The position numbers were made by a program, and so were the translations under genes. Shown in pieces: positions 15,729 to 22,609 of a stretch of DNA of 42,230 bases (its first letter is position 1; each line of letters begins with the position of its first letter). Below the pieces are notes generated by a model that had not been told where the DNA came from, searched no databases, and saw nothing but the letters and a program-made list of their open reading frames with translations. This stretch comes from Rhodoplanes serenus (lineage in GTDB: Bacteria > Pseudomonadota > Alphaproteobacteria > Rhizobiales > Xanthobacteraceae). The DNA is taken from contig CAMDDZ010000047.1 of the NCBI GenBank assembly GCA_945893145.1, positions 1 to 42,230 on the forward strand, in the 5' to 3' direction.

Positions 15729-16225
15729 AGTTTTTCGGAACCCCCAAGGCTTCCTCGCCTCAAGACTCCTCGCCTCGCCCGGTCAGCAACCCGGCGGAGG
15801 CTGAACTCCTCATCACCCACCTGATGGATGTGATGGACGCGCTGCTTGGCGTGGTCCAGCAGGAAACCCAGCTGGTGCGCGCCGGCAAACTCACCGAGGC
15901 GGCCAAGCTCGAACCGTCCAAGGCCGAACTGTCGCGGCTCTACGTCGCCGACACGGCGCGGCTCAAAATCAGCCAGACCTATCTGTCGCAGACCGTGCCG
16001 AAGATCATCGCAACGCTGCGCGAGCGGCACGACCTGTTCCATGCGCTGCTGCAAATGAACCTCACCGTGCTGGCAACCGCCCACGCGGTTTCGGAAGGCA
16101 TCATGCGCGGCGTCTCAGACGAATTGGCACGCAAGGCGACACCGCAGGGCTATGGCATGTCGGGGCGCGCCGCGACGCCGCCGCCGAGCAGCATGCAGCC
16201 GTTGACCTTGAGCCGGACGCTGTAG
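15725..16225 (+). CDS. flgN: FlgN-like export chaperone
   Basis: The 166-residue product is mostly alpha-helical, with a long central segment (about 24-125: LLITHLMDVMDALLGVVQQE onward) of FlgN type, and a short Pro/Ser tail ending PLTLSRTL. FlgN is the cytoplasmic chaperone for hook-filament junction proteins FlgK and FlgL, both encoded in this window. It is translationally coupled to flgJ (ATGA overlap). The family call rests on helical pattern, size and the constant position after flgJ in this order; sequence conservation in FlgN is low. Confidence 0.75.
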   Translation: MKFFGTPKASSPQDSSPRPVSNPAEAELLITHLMDVMDALLGVVQQETQLVRAGKLTEAAKLEPSKAELSRLYVADTARLKISQTYLSQTVPKIIATLRERHDLFHALLQMNLTVLATAHAVSEGIMRGVSDELARKATPQGYGMSGRAATPPPSSMQPLTLSRTL

Positions 16226-16339
16226 GCGTTTTTAGTCCAAGGCATTTGAACTAAACAGCGCGGGGTTCGGAAAGGTGTGAGGTCGTAGCGTAGGCGTTCA
16301 GATCGGAATCACGCGGCAGGCTGCCGCACGGAGGCCGGA

Positions 16340-16726
16340 ATGGACAGCGGTTTCGTCGTCAAAACACCACGCGCAGGCGTGCAGAGGACCTATGCGGCAC
16401 GCGATCCCGTGCGTGTGCGCGAAACAACCGACACCGAGCTCGCCGCCTCGAAAACGGCGAACGCAACTGGCGACGGAGGCAACAAGAGCAACGACCAGCA
16501 CGCGCCGGACCACCGGCCGCCCGAGCACCACGCCGACCATGCGCCGCATGACGTGGTGGTCGATCCGGCGACCCGCGAAGTCCTCTACCGCGAGCGCGAC
16601 GTGCGCACCGCCGAGGGCGAACATCCAGACCAGGCGCTGCTGCGACAACGGGCATACCGACAGGCGGCGCCCGCGAATGAGCCACAGCCTGCGCCGAACG
16701 AACCTCACGCCAACATCAAGGCCTAG
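16340..16726 (+). CDS. Small FlaG-like protein upstream of flagellin genes
   Basis: The 128-residue product has a hydrophilic, His/Asn/Pro-rich first two thirds and a more conserved-looking C-terminal part (DVVVDPATREVLYRERDVR and DQALLRQRAYRQ). That part loosely resembles the FlaG core, in which a D-P-x-T-x-x-V segment is followed by a helix; FlaG proteins affect filament length. It ends 17 bases before the glycosyltransferase gene and sits with the flagellin genes. The likeness is weak, so a FlaG role is only a suggestion. A GGAGG ribosome site precedes the ATG. Confidence 0.65.
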   Translation: MDSGFVVKTPRAGVQRTYAARDPVRVRETTDTELAASKTANATGDGGNKSNDQHAPDHRPPEHHADHAPHDVVVDPATREVLYRERDVRTAEGEHPDQALLRQRAYRQAAPANEPQPAPNEPHANIKA

Positions 16727-16743
16727 CCAGTCAGAGAGCGCCA

Positions 16744-19035
16744 TTGAACTTCAAGTCCGCATCGAAGCCACTCACCGGTCAGCCACAGAGCAAGCCCCTC
16801 GACGTTTCGAGGACCTTCGAACAGGCGCTCGCGTTCCATCATTCCGGCCGGCTTTCCGAAGCGGAGCGGCTTTACACCGCGGTTCTTGCGGCTCGGGCCG
16901 ACCATTTCGACGCCTTGCAGATGCTGGGGCTGATCAAGCTCGGACGCGGCGAAGCGAGCGCGGCCCTGCAATTGATCTCGACCGCCCTGCAGTCGCGGCC
17001 GAATTCGCCGCAAGCGCTGCTCAATCGCGGTCTCGTCCTCAACGCGCTCAATCGTCACCAGGAGGCGCTGGCGAGCTTCGATCTGGCGCTCAAGCACAAG
17101 GGACGCTACGCCGAAGCGCTCAACAATCGCGGCTGCGTGCTCGCAGCGCTTGGGCGCGACGAGGAAGCGCTCGAGGACTATCGGCGCACCATCGGCATCA
17201 AGCCCGACTATACGGATGCGCATTACAACCAGGGCATCTCGCAGCAGAAATTGAATTGCCACGCCGACTCGCTCAAGAGCTTCGACCGGGCGCTGGCGCT
17301 GGATCCAAACCACGCCAAGGCGCACAACAATCGCGGCACCGCGCTGCAGTTGTTGCGGCGCCCCGAAGAGGCACTGACGGCCTACGACCGCGCGCTCACG
17401 CTGCGGCCGGATTTCGACGAAGCGCTGAACAACCGCGTCACCGTGCTCCGGCTCTCCAACCGGCACGACGAGGCGTTGCAGAGCGTCGACCGTCTGCTGT
17501 CGCTGCGGCCGGGTTACGCCGAGGCCCACAACAGCCGCGGCGCGCTGATGTCAGACTTCAATCGCAGCACCGAGGCGGTGCAGAGCTACGAGCACGCGGT
17601 GTCGCTCAAGCCTGACTATAGCGAGGCGCGGTGGTCGGCATGTCTTGCGACGTTACCGATCCTTTATGGCGAGGAATCCGAAATCACCGAGCGGCGCACC
17701 GACTATGCGCGCCGGTTGTACGCGTTCTGCACCGATGTGGTGGCAGACCGAGTGCCGGGTGACCTGACGCGCGGCATCGGCCGGGCGCAGCCGTTCTTCC
17801 TCGCTTACCAGGGCTACAACGACCGCGACCTGCAACGTCTGTTCGGCACGCTGATGACGCATGTGGTGGGCAAGCGCTACCCGCAGGCGGAACTGGCGTT
17901 GCCGCCGGAGCCAGGCGAGCCGGTGCGCGTCGGCATCGTCACTGGATTTTTCCGCCAGCATTCGGTGTGGAAGATCGGCGCCAAGGGCTGGGTCAGTCAG
18001 CTCGATCGCAAACGCTTCCAGGTTTACGGCTATCACACCGGCCTGCAGGAGGACGACGAGACCGCGTTCGCCAAGGCGCAGTGCCACCGCTTCGTGCATG
18101 GCGAGACCTCGATCGACCGCTGGCGCAAGCAAATTCTCGCCGACAAGCCGCACGTGCTGCTCTATCCGGAGATCGGCATGAATGCCGAAGCGAGCGTGCT
18201 GGCGGCGCAGCGCCTCGCGCCGGTGCAGTGCAGCTTCATCGGCCATCCGCAGACCAGCGGCATGCCGACCATCGATTATTTCCTCAGCGGCGCGCTGATC
18301 GAGCCGTCAGACGGCGCGGAGCACTATTCCGAAACGCTGGTTCGGCTCCCCAACATCGGCCTCTACTACGAGCCGCTGCAGCTTCCGGCCGTCGAGGTGA
18401 CCCGCGAGCAGCTTGGGCTGCGCCCGGGGGCCGTGGCCTATTGGTGCACGCAGTCTCTGTTTAAGTATCTGCCGCAGCACGACTGCGTGTTCGCCCGGAT
18501 CGCCCGCCAGATCGGCGATTGCCAGTTCGTGTTCATCCGTCACGAGCCCAAGCAGGTCACCGAGTTCTTGCAGAACCGGTTGCAACGCGCGTTCGAAGCC
18601 GAAGGCCTCAACGCCAGCGACCATTGCGTCTTCCTGGCTCCGATGGAGATGGCCCGCTTCTCAGCCGCAGCCGGCCAGTGCGACGCCATGCTCGACAGTA
18701 TCGGCTGGTCCGGCGGCAACACCACGCTGGAAGCGCTGGCGCAGCACCTGCCGATGGTGACATTCCAGGGGCCGTTGATGCGAGGGCGCGTCAGCGCGGG
18801 AATTCTCCGAATGCTCGGGATGCCCGAAGTCATCGCCGAGACGGTCGACGACTACATCGCCATCGCGGTGCGGCTCGGCCGCGACACCGCCTGGCGCGAC
18901 AGCCTCAAGGATTCCATCGCCCGCAACCTCGATCGCGTCTATCGCGACCGCGCCAGCATCGTAGCGTTGGAAGAGTTCCTCGATCGCGTGGCACGGCGGC
19001 AGCAGGACCTCGCGATCCCGGCGCCGGCCGCCTGA
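16744..19035 (+). CDS. TPR/GT41 (OGT-like) protein glycosyltransferase, probable flagellin modifier
   Basis: The 763-residue protein has about eight 34-residue TPR units (about residues 20-300) and a C-terminal glycosyltransferase of the O-GlcNAc-transferase family (GT41). GT41 signs are FIGHPQTSGMPTIDYFLSG with a following YSETLVRLPNIG, then YWCTQSLFKYLPQHD, and DSIGWSGGNTTLEALAQHLP. The enzyme class moves a sugar from a nucleotide donor to Ser/Thr of a protein bound by the TPRs. In Caulobacter the TPR-GT protein FlmG glycosylates flagellin, and this gene is directly upstream of two flagellin genes. The start is a TTG at 16744, the first plausible codon after the previous stop; the next ATG is about 60 codons in and would remove the first TPR. 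The sugar donor is not known. Confidence 0.85.
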   Translation: MNFKSASKPLTGQPQSKPLDVSRTFEQALAFHHSGRLSEAERLYTAVLAARADHFDALQMLGLIKLGRGEASAALQLISTALQSRPNSPQALLNRGLVLNALNRHQEALASFDLALKHKGRYAEALNNRGCVLAALGRDEEALEDYRRTIGIKPDYTDAHYNQGISQQKLNCHADSLKSFDRALALDPNHAKAHNNRGTALQLLRRPEEALTAYDRALTLRPDFDEALNNRVTVLRLSNRHDEALQSVDRLLSLRPGYAEAHNSRGALMSDFNRSTEAVQSYEHAVSLKPDYSEARWSACLATLPILYGEESEITERRTDYARRLYAFCTDVVADRVPGDLTRGIGRAQPFFLAYQGYNDRDLQRLFGTLMTHVVGKRYPQAELALPPEPGEPVRVGIVTGFFRQHSVWKIGAKGWVSQLDRKRFQVYGYHTGLQEDDETAFAKAQCHRFVHGETSIDRWRKQILADKPHVLLYPEIGMNAEASVLAAQRLAPVQCSFIGHPQTSGMPTIDYFLSGALIEPSDGAEHYSETLVRLPNIGLYYEPLQLPAVEVTREQLGLRPGAVAYWCTQSLFKYLPQHDCVFARIARQIGDCQFVFIRHEPKQVTEFLQNRLQRAFEAEGLNASDHCVFLAPMEMARFSAAAGQCDAMLDSIGWSGGNTTLEALAQHLPMVTFQGPLMRGRVSAGILRMLGMPEVIAETVDDYIAIAVRLGRDTAWRDSLKDSIARNLDRVYRDRASIVALEEFLDRVARRQQDLAIPAPAA

Positions 19036-19408
19036 CCGGCGCGCGGCGATCTTTCGGCCGCACCACTCATAATAAAAAAACTGCGGACGGCGCGACCACG
19101 CCGGTCCGCACATGACGCGCGGCTCACGCGCTGAGCGACACCTGCATTTCGATGCCACGCACCTGTCGAGCGCCGCTCGCGCAGCCTGCCGCAAAAATCA
19201 TGGTTAGCGTTTGGTGCGCGAACGTGGTTAGCGAAATTTGAATCGCCGCGCGCAAACCTATTCCTAATCATACTTGTTCGCTCAACTCATTAACCAAGAT
19301 TTTTTACGGCACATTACGGCGGTTGTGCGATCACGGCACTCGATCCGATGGGGATCGTCACGTGACTCTCCCGTGTGGGGACTTGAAGGACCAGAAAGGT
19401 AAACTGCC
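19036..19408. other. Intergenic region and leader upstream of first flagellin
   Basis: These 373 bases hold no convincing gene. Features seen are a minus-strand terminator (19074-19110), two direct copies of TGGTTAGCG (19201-19209 and 19225-19233), an AT-rich stretch with TTAACCAA (19290-19297) and T-rich DNA to 19308, then a leader with a small GC hairpin near 19365-19378 and an AAAGG-type ribosome site before the flagellin ATG. No sigma-54 consensus was found, so the flagellin promoter is unassigned. The leader is a natural place for FlbT to act. Confidence 0.5.
19074..19110 (-). terminator. Minus-strand rho-independent terminator without an annotated gene
   Basis: TGCGGAC (19082-19088) pairs with GTCCGCA (19104-19110), and GGCG with CGCC inside, with one bulged base. 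On the minus strand the stem is followed by G and seven T (plus-strand A run 19074-19080). On the plus strand there is no T run, so it does not look like the terminator of the glycosyltransferase gene. No leftward gene is visible to its right. Confidence 0.65.
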
Positions 19409-20221
19409 ATGTCTGATATCGTTCTTTCGGCTGGCGTGCGTTCGAACCTTCTGCAATTGCAGAAGACGTCCGAACTGATCACGGCCACCCAGACCAAGCT
19501 TGCGACCGGCAAGCGGGTCAACAGCGCTCTCGACAACCCGATCAACTTCTTCACCGCCCAGTCGCTCGGCAACCGCGCCAACGATTTGGGCAACCTGCTC
19601 GACTCGATGTCGACGGCGTTCAACACGATCCAGGCAGCCAACAACGGCATCACCTCGATCACCAAGCTTGTGGAATCCGCACAGGCGCTGGTCAGCCAAG
19701 CCAACCAGACCTCGGACACCGCTGTCCGCGCCAGCCTTGCCACTCAGTTCGGCACCATCCGCACTCAGATCGACAAGCTCGCGGGCGATGCCAGCTTCAA
19801 CGGCATCAACCTGCTGAACGGCAACAACCTGACCGTGACCTTGAACGAAACCGGCACCTCGACCGTGACGGTCACCGCGGTGACGTTCACCTCGACAGGT
19901 CTCGGCGTCAACGCCGCGGCGAACAACTGGGGCGCCTCTGCCGATATCGCATCGGCCTCCACCAACCTGACCGCCGCGTTGACCACGCTGCGTTCGCAGG
20001 CTCAGTCGTTCGGCTCCAACCTGTCCACCGTGCAGATCCGCCAGGACTTCACCAAGGCGATGATCAACACGCTGCAGACGGGCGCCGATGCCCTCACCCT
20101 CGCCGACTCCAACGAGGAAGGCGCGAACTTGCTGGCCTTGCAGACCCGCCAGCAGCTGTCCACCACCGCCCTGTCGCTCGCTTCGCAGGCGAGCCAAGCG
20201 GTGCTGCGCCTGTTCGGCTAA
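19409..20221 (+). CDS. Flagellin, first copy
   Basis: Flagellin polymerises into the filament. The product is 270 residues, short as in other alphaproteobacteria, with the conserved N-terminal helix (residues 1-140, including QTKLATGKRVNSALDNP) and C-terminal helix (about 190-270, ending ASQAVLRLFG), and a short, Thr/Ser-rich central part (TVTLNETGTSTVTVTAVTFT) that would be surface exposed. That part is a plausible target for the adjacent glycosyltransferase. It is about nine-tenths identical by eye to the second copy (roughly 24 differences in 270). The ATG has AAAGG just upstream, and a strong terminator follows. Confidence 0.97.
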   Translation: MSDIVLSAGVRSNLLQLQKTSELITATQTKLATGKRVNSALDNPINFFTAQSLGNRANDLGNLLDSMSTAFNTIQAANNGITSITKLVESAQALVSQANQTSDTAVRASLATQFGTIRTQIDKLAGDASFNGINLLNGNNLTVTLNETGTSTVTVTAVTFTSTGLGVNAAANNWGASADIASASTNLTAALTTLRSQAQSFGSNLSTVQIRQDFTKAMINTLQTGADALTLADSNEEGANLLALQTRQQLSTTALSLASQASQAVLRLFG

Positions 20222-20249
20222 GCTTCGCAATCGCACTAAACGACACGAG

Positions 20250-20285
20250 ACGGCGGCACGAAAGTGCCGCCGTTTTGCTTTTTGC
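20250..20285 (+). terminator. Rho-independent terminator of first flagellin gene
   Basis: A 10-bp perfect stem (ACGGCGGCAC with GTGCCGCCGT), a GAAA tetraloop and a T-rich tail (TTTTGCTTTTTG). It lies 28 bases after the stop codon and makes the first flagellin a separate transcript. Confidence 0.92.
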
Positions 20286-20341
20286 CGCATGGATTTGTTT
20301 TGGTACGGATTTGCGGCGCCTATCAGCGATTTCGACGCTTA

Positions 20342-20356
20342 TTAAGCGTTCGTTAG
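20342..20356 (+). promoter_or_regulatory. CtrA-like box upstream of second flagellin
   Basis: TTAA-GCGTTCG-TTAG matches the CtrA consensus with one mismatch and lies 95 bases upstream of the second flagellin ATG. The region is AT-rich compared with its surroundings. A single one-mismatch box could be chance; it is recorded because it falls in the promoter region. Confidence 0.3.
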
Positions 20357-20451
20357 GATTTCGATAACGCTTTATCAAGCCTAACAGATCATTCTCCACC
20401 TGACCGCTACAGTGATGTGAGCGGCTTAGCGACCCGCGAGTGGAGTATGCG

Positions 20452-21264
20452 ATGAGTGACATTGTTCTTACGGCAGGTGTTCGTTCGAACCTTCTGCAGT
20501 TGCAGAAGACCGCGGACCTGATCACCGCCACCCAGACCAAGCTTGCCACCGGCAAGCGGGTCAACAGCGCCCTCGACAATCCCGTCAACTTCTTTACGGC
20601 CCAGGCGCTCAGCAATCGCGCCAGCGACCTCAGCAACCTACTCGACTCGATGGCCAGCGGCATCAGCACGATCCAGGCGGCCAACAACGGCATCACCTCG
20701 ATCACCAAGCTTGTGGAATCCGCACAGGCGCTGATCAGCCAGGCCAACCAGACATCGGACACCACGGTCCGCGCCAGCCTTGCCACTCAGTTCGGCTCGA
20801 TCCGCACCCAGATCGACAAGCTCGCGGGCGATGCCGGCTTCAACGGCATCAACCTGCTGAACGGCAACAACCTCACGCTGACGCTGAACGAGACCGGCAC
20901 CTCGACCGTGACGGTGACCTCGGTGACGTTCACCTCGACCGGCCTCGGCGTCAACGCCGCGGCCAACAACTGGGGCGCCACCGCCGACATTGCGGCGGCC
21001 TCCACCAACTTGACCGCCGCGTTGACCGCACTGCGTACGCAAGCCCAGTCCTTCGGCTCTAACCTGTCCACCGTGCAGATCCGCCAGGACTTCACCAAGG
21101 CGATGATCAACACGCTGCAGACCGGCGCCGACGCCCTGACACTCGCCGACTCCAACGAGGAAGGCGCGAACTTGCTGGCCTTGCAGACCCGCCAGCAGCT
21201 GTCCACCACAGCCCTGTCGCTTGCCTCGCAGGCAAGCCAGGCCGTGTTGCGGCTGTTCCAGTAA
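20452..21264 (+). CDS. Flagellin, second copy
   Basis: This second 270-residue flagellin is nearly identical to the first. Changes cluster around residues 50-75 (for example FNTIQ becomes ISTIQ) and in scattered Ser/Thr/Ala positions; the last residue is Gln instead of Gly. Long parts of the 3' third are identical at the DNA level, which suggests recent duplication or gene conversion. The ATG at 20452 is preferred to a GTG at 20440 because it restores the exact start of the first copy (MSDIVL) and has TGGAG upstream. The upstream region is unlike that of the first copy, so the two may be expressed differently. Confidence 0.97.
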   Translation: MSDIVLTAGVRSNLLQLQKTADLITATQTKLATGKRVNSALDNPVNFFTAQALSNRASDLSNLLDSMASGISTIQAANNGITSITKLVESAQALISQANQTSDTTVRASLATQFGSIRTQIDKLAGDAGFNGINLLNGNNLTLTLNETGTSTVTVTSVTFTSTGLGVNAAANNWGATADIAAASTNLTAALTALRTQAQSFGSNLSTVQIRQDFTKAMINTLQTGADALTLADSNEEGANLLALQTRQQLSTTALSLASQASQAVLRLFQ

Positions 21265-21322
21265 AGGTTATCCCGGTGGGCCGCGCAGGCTCACCGCGCT
21301 TCACTCCACTCGCATCACTCGG

Positions 21323-21357
21323 AATGGCGTTTGCGCTCCGCAAACGCCATTTCGATT
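21323..21357 (+). terminator. Hairpin terminator after second flagellin
   Basis: A perfect 13-bp inverted repeat (AATGGCGTTTGCG, loop CTC, complement) followed by TTCGATTT. It lies 58 bases after the stop and 26 bases before flbT. The T tail is weak, so read-through into flbT is likely. The very tight stem could also protect the flagellin mRNA 3' end. Confidence 0.7.
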
Positions 21358-21382
21358 TCAGCGGACACCGGAAGGGATCGCT

Positions 21383-21817
21383 ATGCCATTAAAGGTCGAG
21401 CTCAAGCCCAGCGAGCGCATCCTGATCGGCGAGTGCATGGTCACCAATTGCGACCAGCGCACCTGGCTCGTGATCGAGGGCGCTACGCCGATCCTGCGCG
21501 AGAAGGACATCCTCACGGCCAAGAACGCCGACACGCCGGCCAAGCGCATCTATCTGGCGGTTCAATTGATGTACACGTCGCGCGACCCGCGCGCGCACCA
21601 CGACATCTACTTTTCGCTGGTGCGAGAGATGACGCAGGCCGCGCCCAGCACGTGGCGTTATGTTGAAAGTATAAATAATCAAATCTTAACGGGGAGCTTG
21701 TACAAAGCTTTGAAGGAAGCCAACAAATTGATCGCTTACGAGAAGGAGCTCATCGAGCATGCAAAGCGCGGCCCAGGCCTACAAAAACGTGTCGCGGCAA
21801 ACCTCAAGTCCGCGTGA
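21383..21817 (+). CDS. flbT: Flagellin post-transcriptional regulator FlbT
   Basis: In Caulobacter, FlbT binds the 5' leader of flagellin mRNA and promotes its decay until the hook is finished. The product is 144 residues with the family start MPLKVELKPSERILIGECMV, the middle DILTAKNADTPAKRIYLAVQ and a C-terminal helix (KALKEANKLIAYEKELIEH). The ATG at 21383 follows a GAAGGGA ribosome site; an open frame further upstream is the second-flagellin shadow. It overlaps flaF by 59 bases. Confidence 0.96.
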   Translation: MPLKVELKPSERILIGECMVTNCDQRTWLVIEGATPILREKDILTAKNADTPAKRIYLAVQLMYTSRDPRAHHDIYFSLVREMTQAAPSTWRYVESINNQILTGSLYKALKEANKLIAYEKELIEHAKRGPGLQKRVAANLKSA

Positions 21818-22127
21818 CCTCGAAGCAAACCTGCTGCTGCAAGCCGCCGCGCGTCTGCAGTCGGTGCACGACAGCTGGGACAAGGAACGGTCTCAGCTCG
21901 ACGAGGCGCTGCTCTACAATCGTAAGCTCTGGTCGGTGTTCCTGAGTGAAGCGACCGACAAAAAAAATCCGCTGCCGAAGGACGTGCGCCAGAACGTCGC
22001 CAATCTGGGCCTGTTCGTGCTCAATCACACGGTCGCCGTGCTGAACGATCCGCGTCCCGAGCAGCTCGACTCGCTGATCAAGATCAATCGCGACGTCGCC
22101 GCAGGCCTGATGGGCCACGCTGCCTAA
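21759..22127 (+). CDS. flaF: Flagellin regulator FlaF
   Basis: FlaF is required for flagellin synthesis or export and acts against FlbT in alphaproteobacteria. The product is 122 residues, helical, with family segments QSAAQAYKNVSRQ at the start, LWSVFLSEATD in the middle and NLGLFVLNHTV near 90. The ATG at 21759 has AAGGAG 11 bases upstream and lies 59 bases inside the flbT frame. This long overlap ties translation of the two regulators together. A terminator follows. Confidence 0.96.
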   Translation: MQSAAQAYKNVSRQTSSPRDLEANLLLQAAARLQSVHDSWDKERSQLDEALLYNRKLWSVFLSEATDKKNPLPKDVRQNVANLGLFVLNHTVAVLNDPRPEQLDSLIKINRDVAAGLMGHAA

Positions 22128-22152
22128 CGCCAGCCGCCAGTTCGCCAAACCG

Positions 22153-22186
22153 AAGCCCCGCGGCATGCCGCGGGGCTTTTCGTTTT
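22153..22186 (+). terminator. Rho-independent terminator after flaF
   Basis: A perfect stem (AGCCCCGCGGC with GCCGCGGGGCT) around a 2-base centre, followed by TTTTCGTTTT. It lies 25 bases after the flaF stop. Confidence 0.88.
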
Positions 22187-22609
22187 GGGCGAAGAAGCGG
22201 GCCCGCAGCGCCTGATGCCGAGGCCGCGGCAATCCGGTTCAGCGCTCCGAAGCCGTCTGGCGAATTGCGTTCTCGGTCGGGGCGCGCGCTTCTCGCTTAC
22301 GCAACGATCTCTTCTCGTTCCGATCATTCCAAACGATAAACGCAGCGAGTACCGTTAGCCCGATCAATAGTCTCGGGATAACGTGCTACAGCTTCTCAAG
22401 CTATCGGCGCACCGGCACCTCGGGGTGTCACCAGCATGCTGCCTTATCAGCCCGCGAGCCTGCCTTGGCACAGCCCTCAGCGGACTTGCGCATCGTCGCA
22501 AAGCTATACCAGTCGGAGCAGAACGCCAGCCGCGCTTTTACGATGGCGTTGAGCCAATCGCGGAGATTGCGCAGTCTCGATCGGCCGAGGCCGTTTGTGA
22601 CGCTATGGC
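22187..22609. other. Non-coding gap between flaF and flgL
   Basis: These 423 bases lie between the flaF terminator and the end of the leftward flgE-flgK-flgL operon. A short rightward frame (22383-22613) runs into flgL and its composition is unlike a protein; another frame nearby reads as a short helical-looking piece but has no start or ribosome site. Part of the stretch (about 22296-22385) is less GC-rich. No terminator for flgL, no tRNA and no clear remnant of a known gene was recognised. Confidence 0.5.

Noticed and set aside
16135..16150. TGGCACG inside flgN as a further sigma-54 promoter
   Set aside because: The -12 half is absent (GCGA in place of TTGC), it lies in coding sequence, and no enhancer-like palindrome is upstream.
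19036..19408. Sigma-54 promoter for the first flagellin
   Set aside because: Candidates such as CGGCACATTACGGC lack the GC of the -12 element at the right spacing, so none was called.
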